The position numbers and the translations under genes are program-made. Of a DNA stretch of 64,000 nucleotides, positions 10,917 to 23,200 are shown piece by piece. The stretch spans positions 6,484,564 to 6,548,563 of the forward strand of contig NW_002060944.1 of assembly GCF_000150275.1 (NCBI RefSeq), given 5' to 3'. Origin of the DNA: Trichoplax adhaerens (lineage: Eukaryota; Placozoa; Uniplacotomia; Trichoplacea; Trichoplacidae). Below the pieces are notes generated by a model, which searched no databases, had not been told where the DNA came from, and saw only the letters and a program-made list of their open reading frames with translations. Each line of letters starts with the position of its first letter. Position 1 is the stretch's first letter.

Positions 10917-13900
10917 AGTGTGCAGTGTATAGTACATACATATATTTTATCCACAACCAAATCTTTTATGTGGTATATGGCGAATACTATATTGAAGCCC
11001 CTAAAACTATCAATCAATATGGATTTGATTGTAGTTTTTAGAATGGTCTACAGTTCATAATACAGTATCGCCTTCGCTTATATTCACTGTCTTACTGTAA
11101 GTATTTCGTTAGTGCAGTTTTACCGAATGAAAGAGAACTACGACACAAAGCGCTAGTATTGTCCATAGAGGTTTTCTAATATCTCTATGGTATCGACTTT
11201 AGTGATGCCGGTACGACTATCATGTAGATTTAGAAGTAGGTTATCGACTGAATTTCAGTATAAAATCTGATTCAACTGCTTTAGCCAAATTATCATTCGA
11301 ATAGAATGCATTGATCACAAAATAATTAAGCATAGCAATGATAAGTCAGTGGGTATCGCATTTAGCAAAATTGCCATATTGTGTACCCCCTTTTGTGTAA
11401 TTCTATAATAGTGTTCACTATCGCGTCACAAATAATAACCAATTATGGTTGCCTAGATGCATCCTCATACTGGTGCATTTTAATAAAATAAACTATTCTG
11501 ACAGGTTAAGGTTAAAATAGTAGGGTTTATTGCAGTCGATGAGATTCCATTCAGTACTTCTACTCCCCATGACCTACGCGAACAGATTCCAACACTATTG
11601 AAAGTTTATATTGTACGACATCAATATACTATAAACTTCCAACTTTTACCTCTAAAATTCTCTCGTCTCTAAACAGTTGGAAAGACAGCAGCAGGCATGC
11701 AATCACTCTAGTAGAAGTGTATAAACACGAAATAAGAAAGCCAAAAGCCAAAAAAAAAAAAAAAATGGAGGTATGGAATACAGACGGACAGGCGGTCGTA
11801 CTCTTGTACTATCCTGTACTACTCAGTACTATATAGCAGCTAAAACACTCGTAGAGAATCTATACAAATGCATAGTATCTGCTGGAACAAGTTCCAAACA
11901 ATAATTGCGTACGATTTATAGAGGACGATAATGGATACCGATCGTCATAACAACCGTCTACTGGAGCTGGCTGGAGTCAAGGAGTCCTTCCCACTCTGAT
12001 TTTAAATACTTTCAAGATCAAATTGGATTGAAAGGAGAAAAGATATCAGCCCCTTTTTTACTGAAGAGGATTCCGAACTTCTCATTCATTATCCCTCTTT
12101 CCCCCCCATGCTATCCACGAAGACATCATCCTATCCTAGGCTCGAATCCATAAATGACGGTGTAAGTAAAATTGCCGGCGATAGCACAGTATAGAAAGCT
12201 GTTGTCGATTCAAAATGACTCGATTGAATATTAAAATTAAGGCGTAAATGACTACTGTCGTGACAATATAGTGGATAGATCAATATCATTTAGTAATTTA
12301 TACTTTAACTATAAGCAGTGACTTTAAAACTTCATAAACACCATTGCAATAGTCTATCATTTTGCTATTTTGAATCAATTGATCATGACCAAACGTAAAT
12401 ATCAATTCAATGATGACAATTTATTTTAATACTAGTGTAGGGAAAAATAATCGATCGCTTTTCTAAACTAATCATAATATAAAGATACAGGATATGCAAA
12501 TGAAAGGCTGATGATGCTTGAAATCGACCGATAATGTATTATGATAGGAATCCAATTAGTCGATTGACGTTCGATTGAAAATGGAATGCGACTGTAATCA
12601 ATCTATTCTTGGACAACGATTAATCATAATACGATAGGATAACTTGACACACTTTTGCATACTCGAAAAGTACAACGTAATGGCAGCCAATGAATTCATA
12701 CTTTAACTATCTTATAGACATGACGCTTAGAATAAGTATGTGTATAATCTTCTCTTGTTCTAATCAGGTGCAATCATCACATACCAGTACTATCTTACAA
12801 ACGCTATGTGTAAGAATACATGGATATGATCATCTCTTGTTATGGAATGCAATGACAACCAAGTAATGGATAAATTGCTACCTTATAGATACTGCACGTA
12901 TGTGTAGAATAATATTTAAATGTCCAAGTTGATTTGGTGGACGTCATTTTCCTACAATGAAAGACAGTTCAATATCAATATGCAAGAATTTGATCCATAT
13001 TCGCTTTCATCGCTACAGTATCCCTCATACAGGAAAACAACTTAGATAGAATAAAATTCAATCAAGTTAACCGCCCATTCGCTAGTACATTGATTTTTAT
13101 AATATTGAAAACAGTCAATACCCATTGTGAGCCAACCGAAACTATGCGTAGACATTATAAATTGAGAGATCATTTTAAAAACCCCATCACAGCGTTATTA
13201 GAGATAGAGAGAGAGAAAATAAATACAATTTTAGAACCAAATGGATCAAGTTCTTGCTATGTCTACTACGATAATATAGGCTGATTTCTCAATGATATTC
13301 TCCTACGATCACTCTATTACTATTTAACATAAATATGATTTTAATTTTCAATAGATAGTGAATGCTTTGTATTATAGTTGACAAATTCCTATTACCGATA
13401 GTGATTAATGCTATATTAATCATGTTGATCATCAATCTACTGTAACTTGAAGAAAAGAAAATTTACACTGTTTATGTAAAATCATTAGTAAGATGGATAT
13501 GACAAATCGATACAGAAAATGTTGAGTAGGGCTTAGTTTAAACTACTCATCCATAATTCAGTTTGACTTAATCCGATAAATTGTCTAGCATTTTAATCTT
13601 TAGCTAAGCATTGATTAAAGTATTCATTACAAGTAAATAACGATTACTTAAGCAGACTGTTCACTATTTAATGTCTTTGAAGATGGCCAACATCAAGTGC
13701 AAACTCGTGAATGGAGTAAAAATCCTTAAAATTTTGAGACCGCTACAATAAATTTTCTTGATCTTCAATTACATCTACGTACGGTAATTTCATCGTTATT
13801 TACTCGTCATGAACTTTTCAATGGTATTGATTAAGCTTTACACCCTAACTTCGAACATACCCGAAGAATAAATTAAAGTCTCTTCCCTTTTTCTCTCGGT

Positions 13901-15660
13901 AGTGTAATCAATTTTGACAACTCTAAAGTACTCATGGATTGAAGTTTATATCCTAACATTTTTTCAGCTGTGATGTTATCCGCTAGGGAACTAATTTATA
14001 ATTATTCTATTAGTAGACAATAAATTAAAATAGACTAGAATACGTTCTAGTATACGGCATTAAATCATAGTATATGAATGATAATTTTAGCGGAAAATTT
14101 TCCCTAATAAGTTGTAACAACTCTTTAAGCATTGAATCAAGTATAAGCCAATTAATCATTTTCGATTAAGAGGGTATACCTTTATTTATTTCAATATCGT
14201 GGTAATAGAATGTTGAAAGTCAACCGTGTGACTATAGGTTGCAGCAGTTTATTATTTTGATCTATTATTTTTCCTGAGTAAAATTAGATTACATTACACA
14301 ACATAGGTTGTCTAAATAGACTTACTAATTCTTCCATTAAATCGTATCCATTTGATTACCAACTGTTTATACCGTTAAACATTTGTAATTCTTTACTTTG
14401 TAATGAATGCTATTTCCTCCTGTTACCTTATTCCTAAATACGAAAATGAGGAATATTACAAGTCCTATTAGTTGAAGCATCATTGTGTGTAGATTAAATG
14501 ATAGACATTCTAAAATACAAGATTAAGAATTGTATTAGCTATTAGTGGTCCCTAATTAATCAATTTCAACCTAAGTTATCAAATCATATTATTACCTTCA
14601 AGGAATAATCTGCTTAGCTGACCATTTTATAGATCCTTCAAACAATTGGATTCTCCGTTGTCTGAAATAATAACTGCTTCATACACCTTTGTATGATCTA
14701 ATTCCAAGTTTTAGCATAGTAGAAAGTCGTTAGTATGAACGATCGCGGTTTGATAGCGTACAAATTTTGAGATTTAATTGTGAGACCCTATAGTAGTTGA
14801 AAATAGCAATGGCGAATATAGTTTATGAAGTAAAAGTGCCGATACCAGGAACTATTAAATACTCTAATTTTAGATCATTTGCTTTCGTAAATTATTGCGA
14901 TTCCACAGCTTTTAAGAAAAATATATGATCAATTATTTTCAGCAATACTTGCTTGTTCTGAGATAGGATAGGATCTCATTCTTTGCGTATAAATTTAAGT
15001 GTAGAATTCTTATTCTTATAGGCTGCTATTTACTAGAAATATTCGATCTACTAGATACATGCTTATTATGAAATAACATTAAGATGATTGTGATATCATA
15101 AGTAAATCTTTAATTTTTAATTAAATTGTTTGCTGTTTATAATGACAACAGGTTCCAAATTTAAGTATTTGTGTGTTAAATGTGATTCATGTCAATGTTA
15201 ATAATATCAAATGACATCTATATACAGATCTTTTGTTTGTCATAAAATAATATACGAAATCTAGGTCTAATTTTATTCCTCCTAGATTATGTATACAGAA
15301 CGTTTGAAACAAGCTAATTCTTAAAAATTTTATGCACATAGGAATAGAATCAGATCCATCGATCGTAGGATTTGACAAACTCGATTGCCATAAACATTGT
15401 TATTCAAAGTTAATAACCTGTTACTTGTAGCGCAGTTAATTTCATCATCATTTTATGCTTTATTCAACCGTTTTTAACTGATGCTATTTGAAGGTATGTA
15501 CCACTAAAGCAAAACTATTAACTTATAGAAAGTGCTTATTTACTAACAGTAAATTATTTAAAATATCATGTACGGCTATTATTCAATATTGAGTGAGACA
15601 ATTAATCCTCATTTCTCCCGTTTTTCTCTTCATTCAGTAAAGTAATGTCAAACATTCGCT
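10917..15660. other. Gene-poor stretch
   Basis: No supported gene. Contents noted: an A run of about 17 at 11748-11764 next to ATGG; a frame at 13090-13284 preceded by a possible acceptor (AAAACAG) but with no family match; otherwise AT-rich sequence without tandem structure. The last few hundred bases are the 5' flank of the Josephin gene. Confidence 0.5.
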
Positions 15661-16492
15661 ATGTCTAGCAATCCAAAAGCAGATGAGAACAACAAAAAAA
15701 TTGAACGTTCACCTTATCATGAACGCCAGAGACAAGGTCTATGTGCGTTACATACGCTAAATTGTACTTTTCAAGATGGTGCATTTACCAAAAAAGATCT
15801 CGATAATATTTGTTTCGAATTATCTGGCAAAAAATGGTTCAATCCACATAAAAATTATAGCGGGTTCTATGATGTCAACGTTATTATTTCAGCCTTACGA
15901 AAAAAGTCCTATTCCTTGATTTGGTTCGACAGAAGAAAGTATGATATATGCATATACTAGTGATAATATAAAAGAATGCTTATAATATTAAAATACGGTA
16001 ATTAGTTGAAAGTTGATTGTGTTATTTTGAATAAGTTATCATACTATATTGCACAGTTACCAAATATAGCAAAAATTGGGCAATACCATAATTTCTATTT
16101 AGTTATTGATATTAGTTATATTATATCAATGCTACCTAAAAAGCCGATATATTCCCTAACAACCTATTTTTGGATGTATTACAACTAGGAAAATATCAAG
16201 CATAAATTTTAGCAACGTCTTCTCATTTGTTGTCAATATTTCAACTAATTTCAAACTATGTTGGTTGGTATTAAAATCTTATTGGAGCCATTGGTTTAGT
16301 ATCCGTCAAATTGGTGATAATTACTACAATCTGGATTCGAAATTAACTCGTCCACAGCAAGTACAAAATATTACAGATTTCTTGCAACCATATTCCATTA
16401 ACCCAAATTGTCATATATTTCTTGTGGTTTCTGAGGATGTAGAAAAGGAGAAATCGTGGCTAATTGATGATGAATCGACTACCTCAGATTAA
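15661..16492 (+). CDS. JOSD1/JOSD2: Josephin-domain deubiquitinase (JOSD1/JOSD2 type)
   Basis: Two exons, 15661-15938 and 16189-16492, joined at phase 2 across a 250-bp intron (donor GTATGA, acceptor CTAG), encode 193 residues, the usual size of JOSD1/2 (188-202). It is a cysteine protease that removes ubiquitin. The catalytic Cys is Cys28 in GLCALHTLN, the His is His127 in SHWFSIRQ, and the third catalytic residue is Asn140 in YYNLDSKL. Other family landmarks are YDVNVIISAL, LIWFDRR, NVFSFVVN and HIFLVVSEDV. The domain fills the protein, with no ataxin-3-like ubiquitin-interacting tail. The first ATG in frame (15661) was chosen; an upstream ATG near 15646 stops at once. A longer apparent frame inside the intron (16006-16188) is not coding. 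Whether it is closer to JOSD1 or JOSD2 cannot be decided here. Confidence 0.94.
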
Positions 16493-18302
16493 TTTATCAC
16501 TTACTATACAGATATGGCAAATAATAAGGATGAGAGATTACTTACCTTGTAATGATTCAATGATATTAATCGTGAACTGATACAAATAATTTTATAAGCT
16601 GTAATAATTCAAGGGATACATGTACCTAATATTGCTGCAATTATGTATTATACAGAAAACTTATATATGATAGGATGTTCTACAGCGTATAGTAACTGCT
16701 TTGACTTCTAAGTTTATCAAACGCTGAAAGTCAATAATGCTGTAAGTAGTAATTTTGGGGGTAAATGTTTACCTTAACTTGAATCATAGATTAGATCAAC
16801 TGACGAACAATTAATTTATAGCTTGCTTACTTATTGTATACTTATGGCGTGCTATATGATATATTTTAGTATTTACCATTATGGAACTAAATTTACCGTA
16901 TCGTTACTTCTATGCTACATTTTTTCACTCGACAACTTATTCTGGAATTTAAGGTTTTAATAATATCTATTATAAGTATGTACAGTAATTCTAATTTCGA
17001 TAAATAACAGAGACGGAGCGCAGTAATACGTGAAAAGTATTACATACTACGATGTACTGCACAGCAGACGTCAGCGCTGCTCAACAGATTTTGCAGATCT
17101 CTGCTGTACAGTATATTTATACCTTAATACTATTTACTGTGCTTTCTACTTTATAACTAGTAAAATTTCTTAATTAGATTCCAATTGTACAATTCATGCA
17201 TTTTACTAAAGGGATAATATCCGAAGATGATCGTGGCCAAGTAAGACGTTATTTTATTGTAAACTAAACTTTATGAAAGTTAACTAATCGTAGAATAGCA
17301 ACTTAATCCATTCGATTTCTTAAAGTATTCAATAAATCATATCATGAGTGTGATATGTTAACGGACGACTAGATATATATATCTACTTAGTTCCTTCATT
17401 ATAATATAATTAGAGGGATGTTTATTGAAACTAGAATCTCTGATAATTAGTAAACATCAATAGTTTAAAGCCAATAATACCAGCATCGCTTAACTGGGGC
17501 TTACTTTTATTTAAAAGTATCAGTTATCTGTGCCCCACTGTTATAAGATAGAAATTGATCACCAGACTGGACCAATAGTTGCTTTGAGATACGTTGATGG
17601 AATTCAGATCATTTTATCAGTAGCATACGAACAGTAGTAAGATAGCCAAGGTTACTACAACGTGTTATCTTTAAGCTACATTAAGAATATTAGACACAGT
17701 AACCGGCAGTATAAGCGGCAGTAACGATAGCAGCAATTCATGTAGCATAGCAAATAGTATTCGTCATCGACTAATTTTTAAATAGGGCGGGATGATCTAG
17801 TTTAAGGAGAAAATTTTATTCATGAAATATCACAACTCCAAATACAATATCAATCGCCCTGACAAAATTAATGACTTAAATTCTATGAATACCTACATAT
17901 ACGAGTTTGATCTCTAGAAGACATTTGCCTAACTTTAGACTATACATTCGTATGCAATAATATGGCATGATGGCATTGAAAGTATCATTAGTACAGTAAG
18001 ATCACACTTCGTATAAGCTCTGCTGTATCATCATTTTGCTAACTTGCATGTATACGAGAAGCCGGTTCTAAAAATTTTCAGATTTAAAATTTCTTAGTAT
18101 AATACAGCAGCCTCAGTATTGCAGAGTTCTCCTAATTCATAAAGTTTAAAATTAGATAGGAGTTAAACTGGCACGTCAGTGGACTGGTAGTTTGTACGAT
18201 ATTGTGCAGCAATGATGCTTGAACTCGTTACAGCATTATAACTTGGGTTTAGCTTAGAACATGTAGTACAGTAGGTAAAATAAAATAATTGTATTAAGAT
18301 GA
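16493..18302. other. Intergenic between convergent genes
   Basis: Holds the 3' flanks of the Josephin gene (plus) and the PKR1-like gene (minus). No gene recognised. A slightly more GC-rich patch lies at about 17010-17110. The frame at 18415-18609 falls in the PKR1-like intron and is not supported. Confidence 0.5.
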
Positions 18303-19315
18303 TTAATCCTTTTTGTTATGATCCTCTTCGTTATGTTCCTGTGCACTTTCCATCTTTACTTTTTGGATTTCAGCAAGAAACCTAAACGAAAAAGGGAATT
18401 GTAAATCAAATAATTTGTTAGTTATCACTTATATTAGACTAGCATGGATCTATGGTAAGATTATTCCGTATAATCATGCAATCCCTGTTAATACATGGCT
18501 TATACAGTGGATGTATATAGGAACTGGCTTCGTTGATAACTTGGCTAAAGTACTGAGGAGTAAGGATAATAATGATGAAAATAAATGGGCTTCACTTTCA
18601 AGCACCTGAAAGGTTTCTCAGTCTTTACATAGTAACTGTGATGAAGACTTTAAATCCGACTACTGCTTACAGTTTAAGGTAGAATACTCTGGAATGTAAG
18701 TTACATCGTTCAGTACATCTTGCAAGTAAACTTAGTTTAAGTTGATTACTAAGGGTGAGCTATCACTATTTCTAAATACTGTACCAGTAGTCATTAGTGC
18801 TTGGCTATGATGATTTTTAATATGCTGATCGATAGATATACTGCAAACAGTATAAGATATCTTATTAATACGTCTAAATACGATTAATTACAATTAGTGG
18901 GCAATCAATACATTCGCAAGATTATGAAATATGAGTCATCATATGGTATCAACATAACTCTACATTATTTTGACATGATGACCCATTTGGTAGCGTTATT
19001 ATTACTCTATAATGCAGAGTAGCAATCGCAGACTTACCAATTTATTGAAATAATTAAGATAAAGGTTAGCGATCCTAGGATGATAAGGTGAATATTTAAC
19101 TCCCATAACACCGCTAAAGTTATAAATAAAATTAACAGGATTACGAAGACGACGTTAATAAAAATGACTACTTGAGAATTAACACCAGGTTGGAAAATAT
19201 TATCAACAATTGGGCCAAAGAAACCCGAATTATCGCTACTAAGAGCTGCATCAGTATCATTATTACTTTTCGCCATATTATCATGGCTATTATCAACATT
19301 AGTATCGGTAGACAT
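18303..19315 (-). CDS. PKR1-like small two-helix membrane protein
   Basis: Two exons, 19038-19315 and 18303-18381, joined at donor GTAAGT and acceptor TTTAG, give 118 residues (yeast Pkr1 is 122). After an acidic, Asn/Ser-rich N-terminus comes GPIVDNIFQPGVNSQ, then two hydrophobic helices (about residues 48-71 and 75-93), then INWFLAEIQKVK and a charged tail ending in EEDHNKKD. The order (amphipathic F-x-PG segment, two helices, N-H-L-I-I-L turn, Trp-Phe, Glu-rich tail) is that of the Pfam Pkr1 family, an ER membrane factor for assembly of the V-ATPase Vo sector in yeast. The family is best known from fungi. The frame stays open upstream to 19408; the ATG at 19315 was chosen because the stretch before it does not resemble the family. 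The gene reads in the same direction as WDR90, with its start 956 bp from the WDR90 stop. Confidence 0.78.
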
Positions 19316-20270
19316 TATTAGTTGTGCTAGATATTTGTTGCTGCCCACTCGCAAGTTCTCAACTTTAATGTCGTTAATCCAGTCTACGGTATTACTGTAC
19401 GCATGCACTATTATAATACTGTATTGTCCTGTGCTGTACCGTCTACTGTATGGAAGTACTGTTGAGTACCGTACCGTACCGTACTACATAGAAGACTAGT
19501 GCCAGCTGCATTAAGCCTGTAGCTAACAGACTACAGAACAATATCGCACTACAGTACAGTATAAATCCTAAAACTTTACATCAGACATCGCCAAATTTAT
19601 CCTTACTCATTTCTACAATATTAATAATAGTATAGTATCGGTGTCCTTGTTTACTAAGTATAACTAGTTAACGCCATCCATACGTGTATTATAAGAATAT
19701 ATTGCATTTATTAAATTTCTACTTTGATCGACTTTAATCATACATTCGTATCCAGACTTCATATCAGAAATTCATACAGCGCTATGCATAAATGCATAAG
19801 TGTATATACATATTTAAAAAAGCTTTGATAATACGAGCGTACTTATACAGTACAGCTGTACGTTTGGATTATTCACATTCATTAAGTTTGCGAATAACCT
19901 AAGTATCCTATACACGTACAGTAAATTACATAAAATATATATAGAGAAGTTGATCAAAATTTAAACTGCCGGTATCGATTAGGGATAAAATTAATCACCT
20001 ATCAATGAAATTAAATAAAAAAGATACTACAGTATTCGATAAAATTAAAGGTGTATATATAGTAAAATAGTACTGCATGACTTATGCTCACTAATTAATT
20101 TTCAAAATGCCATCGGTCAATTGAAGTATTAAACATAAAAATGAAAACTTTATCGACGAAGTTATATACATTAGATATGATAATAATTACATTTCATTCA
20201 CTACCTTTAAGTTTATCTTAGGGAAATAAAATCTTAAATCTTGTTATTACAATCGTCATCTTTGTTCATG
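19316..20270. other. Intergenic with GTAC-rich promoter-proximal block
   Basis: This is the 5' flank of the PKR1-like gene and the 3' flank of WDR90. About 19390-19560 is a dense run of TACTGTAC/GTACCGTAC words. Nothing else stands out. Confidence 0.6.
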
Positions 20271-23200
20271 CTATACTGTCACAGACCAAATGAGTACGTC
20301 TATGTATCCAACAGTGATAAGATAGTTCCCGGAGGGTGAGAATTTGACCGTTTTAATACAGTCACTGTGGCCTACGAAATCTTGAAAACTACCCTCATAG
20401 AAATCCATTATTTGTACCAGCCGTTCTAAGTAGTACAAGTGATACATTTTAGATTAAATAACTATAATATTAATAATGTGATCACGATACATATGCAATG
20501 CTAAGTATTAAAGCAATAATCAGCTTCAGATAAATACAAAAATTATCTTTGTTGCAGTTGGCTACACATGTTAAAATAGTACCTTTGCAACCCATAGCAA
20601 TTAATTGTCCCTTTGGAGACACATCTAAGCTAGTCATCCAGTGCGTTAGTGGACATTGTCTAATAATCTAGAAACATGAATTTAGAAATGGATTAGGTAA
20701 AGAACTATAATGCTGTTATTTGAAAGATTGCTGCGTAAGAAACAAAATTAGTTAATACCTTTTGTTGAGATAAACTATAGAAAATTATTTCTTTTTGTAT
20801 TCCGTAACCGGTATAAATTACAATATCTGAATCTGTTTTTGAAAAAGCAGCTAGGCTAGGAGGAAAGTCCTCATTGTTTGGCTATAATTTTTAAATGTAG
20901 GTATGGGAGAAATAAAAAGAAATCTGTTAGTCACGCTATAAAACATGTAGAATCAAGAGTTGTAGTATTACAGCTGTTAAGTTGAATCGATAAGTTGTAT
21001 AATATTCTAATATTAGTCTTCTACCAGTCCTCCTTTAATCAAAGTTTCTTCTGGTGCAAAATCAGGTGCAGCAAAAGTTAACCAATCGACAAGCTCACAA
21101 AAATCTTTAGACCAGTCAGCGCTCCAAATACTAATCCTTCTATCCGCACTAACACCTAGCCAGAGAAGTGGCGACGATAAATTCCATTTCTCGTCCTTTA
21201 TTTAAATTAAATTATATGGACAATACTGAAATTAGGGACGGTAAGCAAAGTTGAACCAATAAGAATATTGTAACAGCTTGTAAATAGGCAAAACGCATAT
21301 TGCAGGGAAAAATAAAACAGTTGTAGATACTTCATCAAGCACATAATCAGTTACCCAAGAAACGGCCACATCAAATCCTAATATCGAAGCGCCCTTATGA
21401 TCGTTGAGAACTCGTAAAGTTAAACCAGTACTTGGACTATTTATCGCAATTAATCCATCCGCGCTTCCGGACAATATTACCCGACCTATATTAATTGCAT
21501 TAAAATATGTTTTTACCAGTATCGAATTTAAGTTATGAATTTTGGCAAAGGCATTTAACAACACTAACAAATATTACTAAATAACATTTTACTACCGTCA
21601 GCTGCATATGTTATTGCCGTGACCGAGTTTGCGTGAGGTTGCATCTTCATGACCATGTGTATTTTTTCTATATCAAAAAGTCTAACGGTACCATCGCTAT
21701 ATCCAGCAACGCAGTGTGTTGGGTATGTAATACTATCCGCTCCGACATTTTTCAGTACCACAGTTGACTTAGGGTTAGTGTGAGAGCTTGTATATGAGAT
21801 CGTGTCTTGTATTTTTGGGGCAGGACTAAATGCCATACAGTTACAAGACTTCGTAGGAAAGATACGTTAAAAACGAGATTAATCACTACCATTACTTTGA
21901 TTATTTCTCATTTATAAATCTTTATGATAACAATAGTGCGTAATCACATTATATTTAGTCTTTAAAACAGGTCATGTTTGCAATGTACCTCTCCCATGAC
22001 TTGAAATTGCAACGTTTGTTCAACTTTATCAGTCGTCCAGATTCTCAGACTACCATCAGCACCACATGTACCAAAGTACTTATCATCAGGACCACTAAAT
22101 ACTACATCGTTGACCTGAAATGCAAAGAATAACTTAGCTGTGTATAAGAGTTCATACAATATTGGTTAAGCCAATTAATTTAATTAGGTATTAGCAGATT
22201 TTAGTGTCTATTTGAACCTGATTAGTTTGTCCACTGACTAAGCGAATACTAGCTCTTTCAGGCCAGTTAATGTACCACAGTGTTCCAGCGGTTGTTCCAA
22301 CAATTCCCTATACTCGTATAAACACATACAAATAATTATCGAAGGATACTGTATACTGATAGCTTATGTATTTGGTATTCCATATTTAACATATACATAT
22401 ATATTGTGTCCGCTTTATCTATTGTAATATTCCTTACCGTATCAATTGATTCATCGAATGAAGCCGCGATTATAGCTCCATCTAAAGGCATTTCGTCTTC
22501 CATCGTTAATCCTTCACTTCTTATACTAATTTTTTTAAAGAAATTAATATCTTGGTAATTGAAATTCAGTTGCTACCTTGCGCGTACGCAATGTGCATAG
22601 TACACTTTAGTTACTGTAAAAGTACATTTGCAAAGGAGATGGTACCACTGCAATAGCTACTATCAATATTTCAAAAAGTAACTATATAATGGTATAAATA
22701 AAATGGGCACGTTACAAATTTTATCAAAAATTAACTGTAAAAATGATATAAAACAATGCCTGCATAACAAAATTATGTTAAGTAGTTGCCCAATTAACTA
22801 GTTAATCATTCAATTGTTTATTACAAACCTGACTGAGCCGCCTGGCAATCTCATTTCCCCAATTCCTACTATAGACCAGAGGCGCAGATTGTTGGTACAA
22901 CTACCAGTTACCATTCGACTTCCGCGACAGACAATTACACCTGTGCATTAAGTTTTCCAATTCATTAGGTGTCGTCAATTCATCCAGAATTAAATATATC
23001 TTAATAAAAATGATACGTACCTATTTCCTTTTTATCCGCTTCCCAGTGAGCAAAGCATGAATTATTTCTGGTATCCCATGCGGTTATAATGCCTGCATTA
23101 TTTTAGAAACATTAAATCATGACTTTGGCTACATAATACACATTACACATTTTATCTCACCAGAATTAGTGGCCGCATAAAGGATACTATCCCCAGCATA

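Noticed and set aside
13090-13284. 64-codon plus-strand frame preceded by a possible acceptor
   Set aside because: No family resemblance, no neighbouring exons on the same strand and no donor-acceptor pair to join it to.
16006-16188. Candidate middle exon of the Josephin gene
   Set aside because: It cannot be joined in frame, whereas splicing 15938 to 16189 gives a complete Josephin domain with all catalytic residues.
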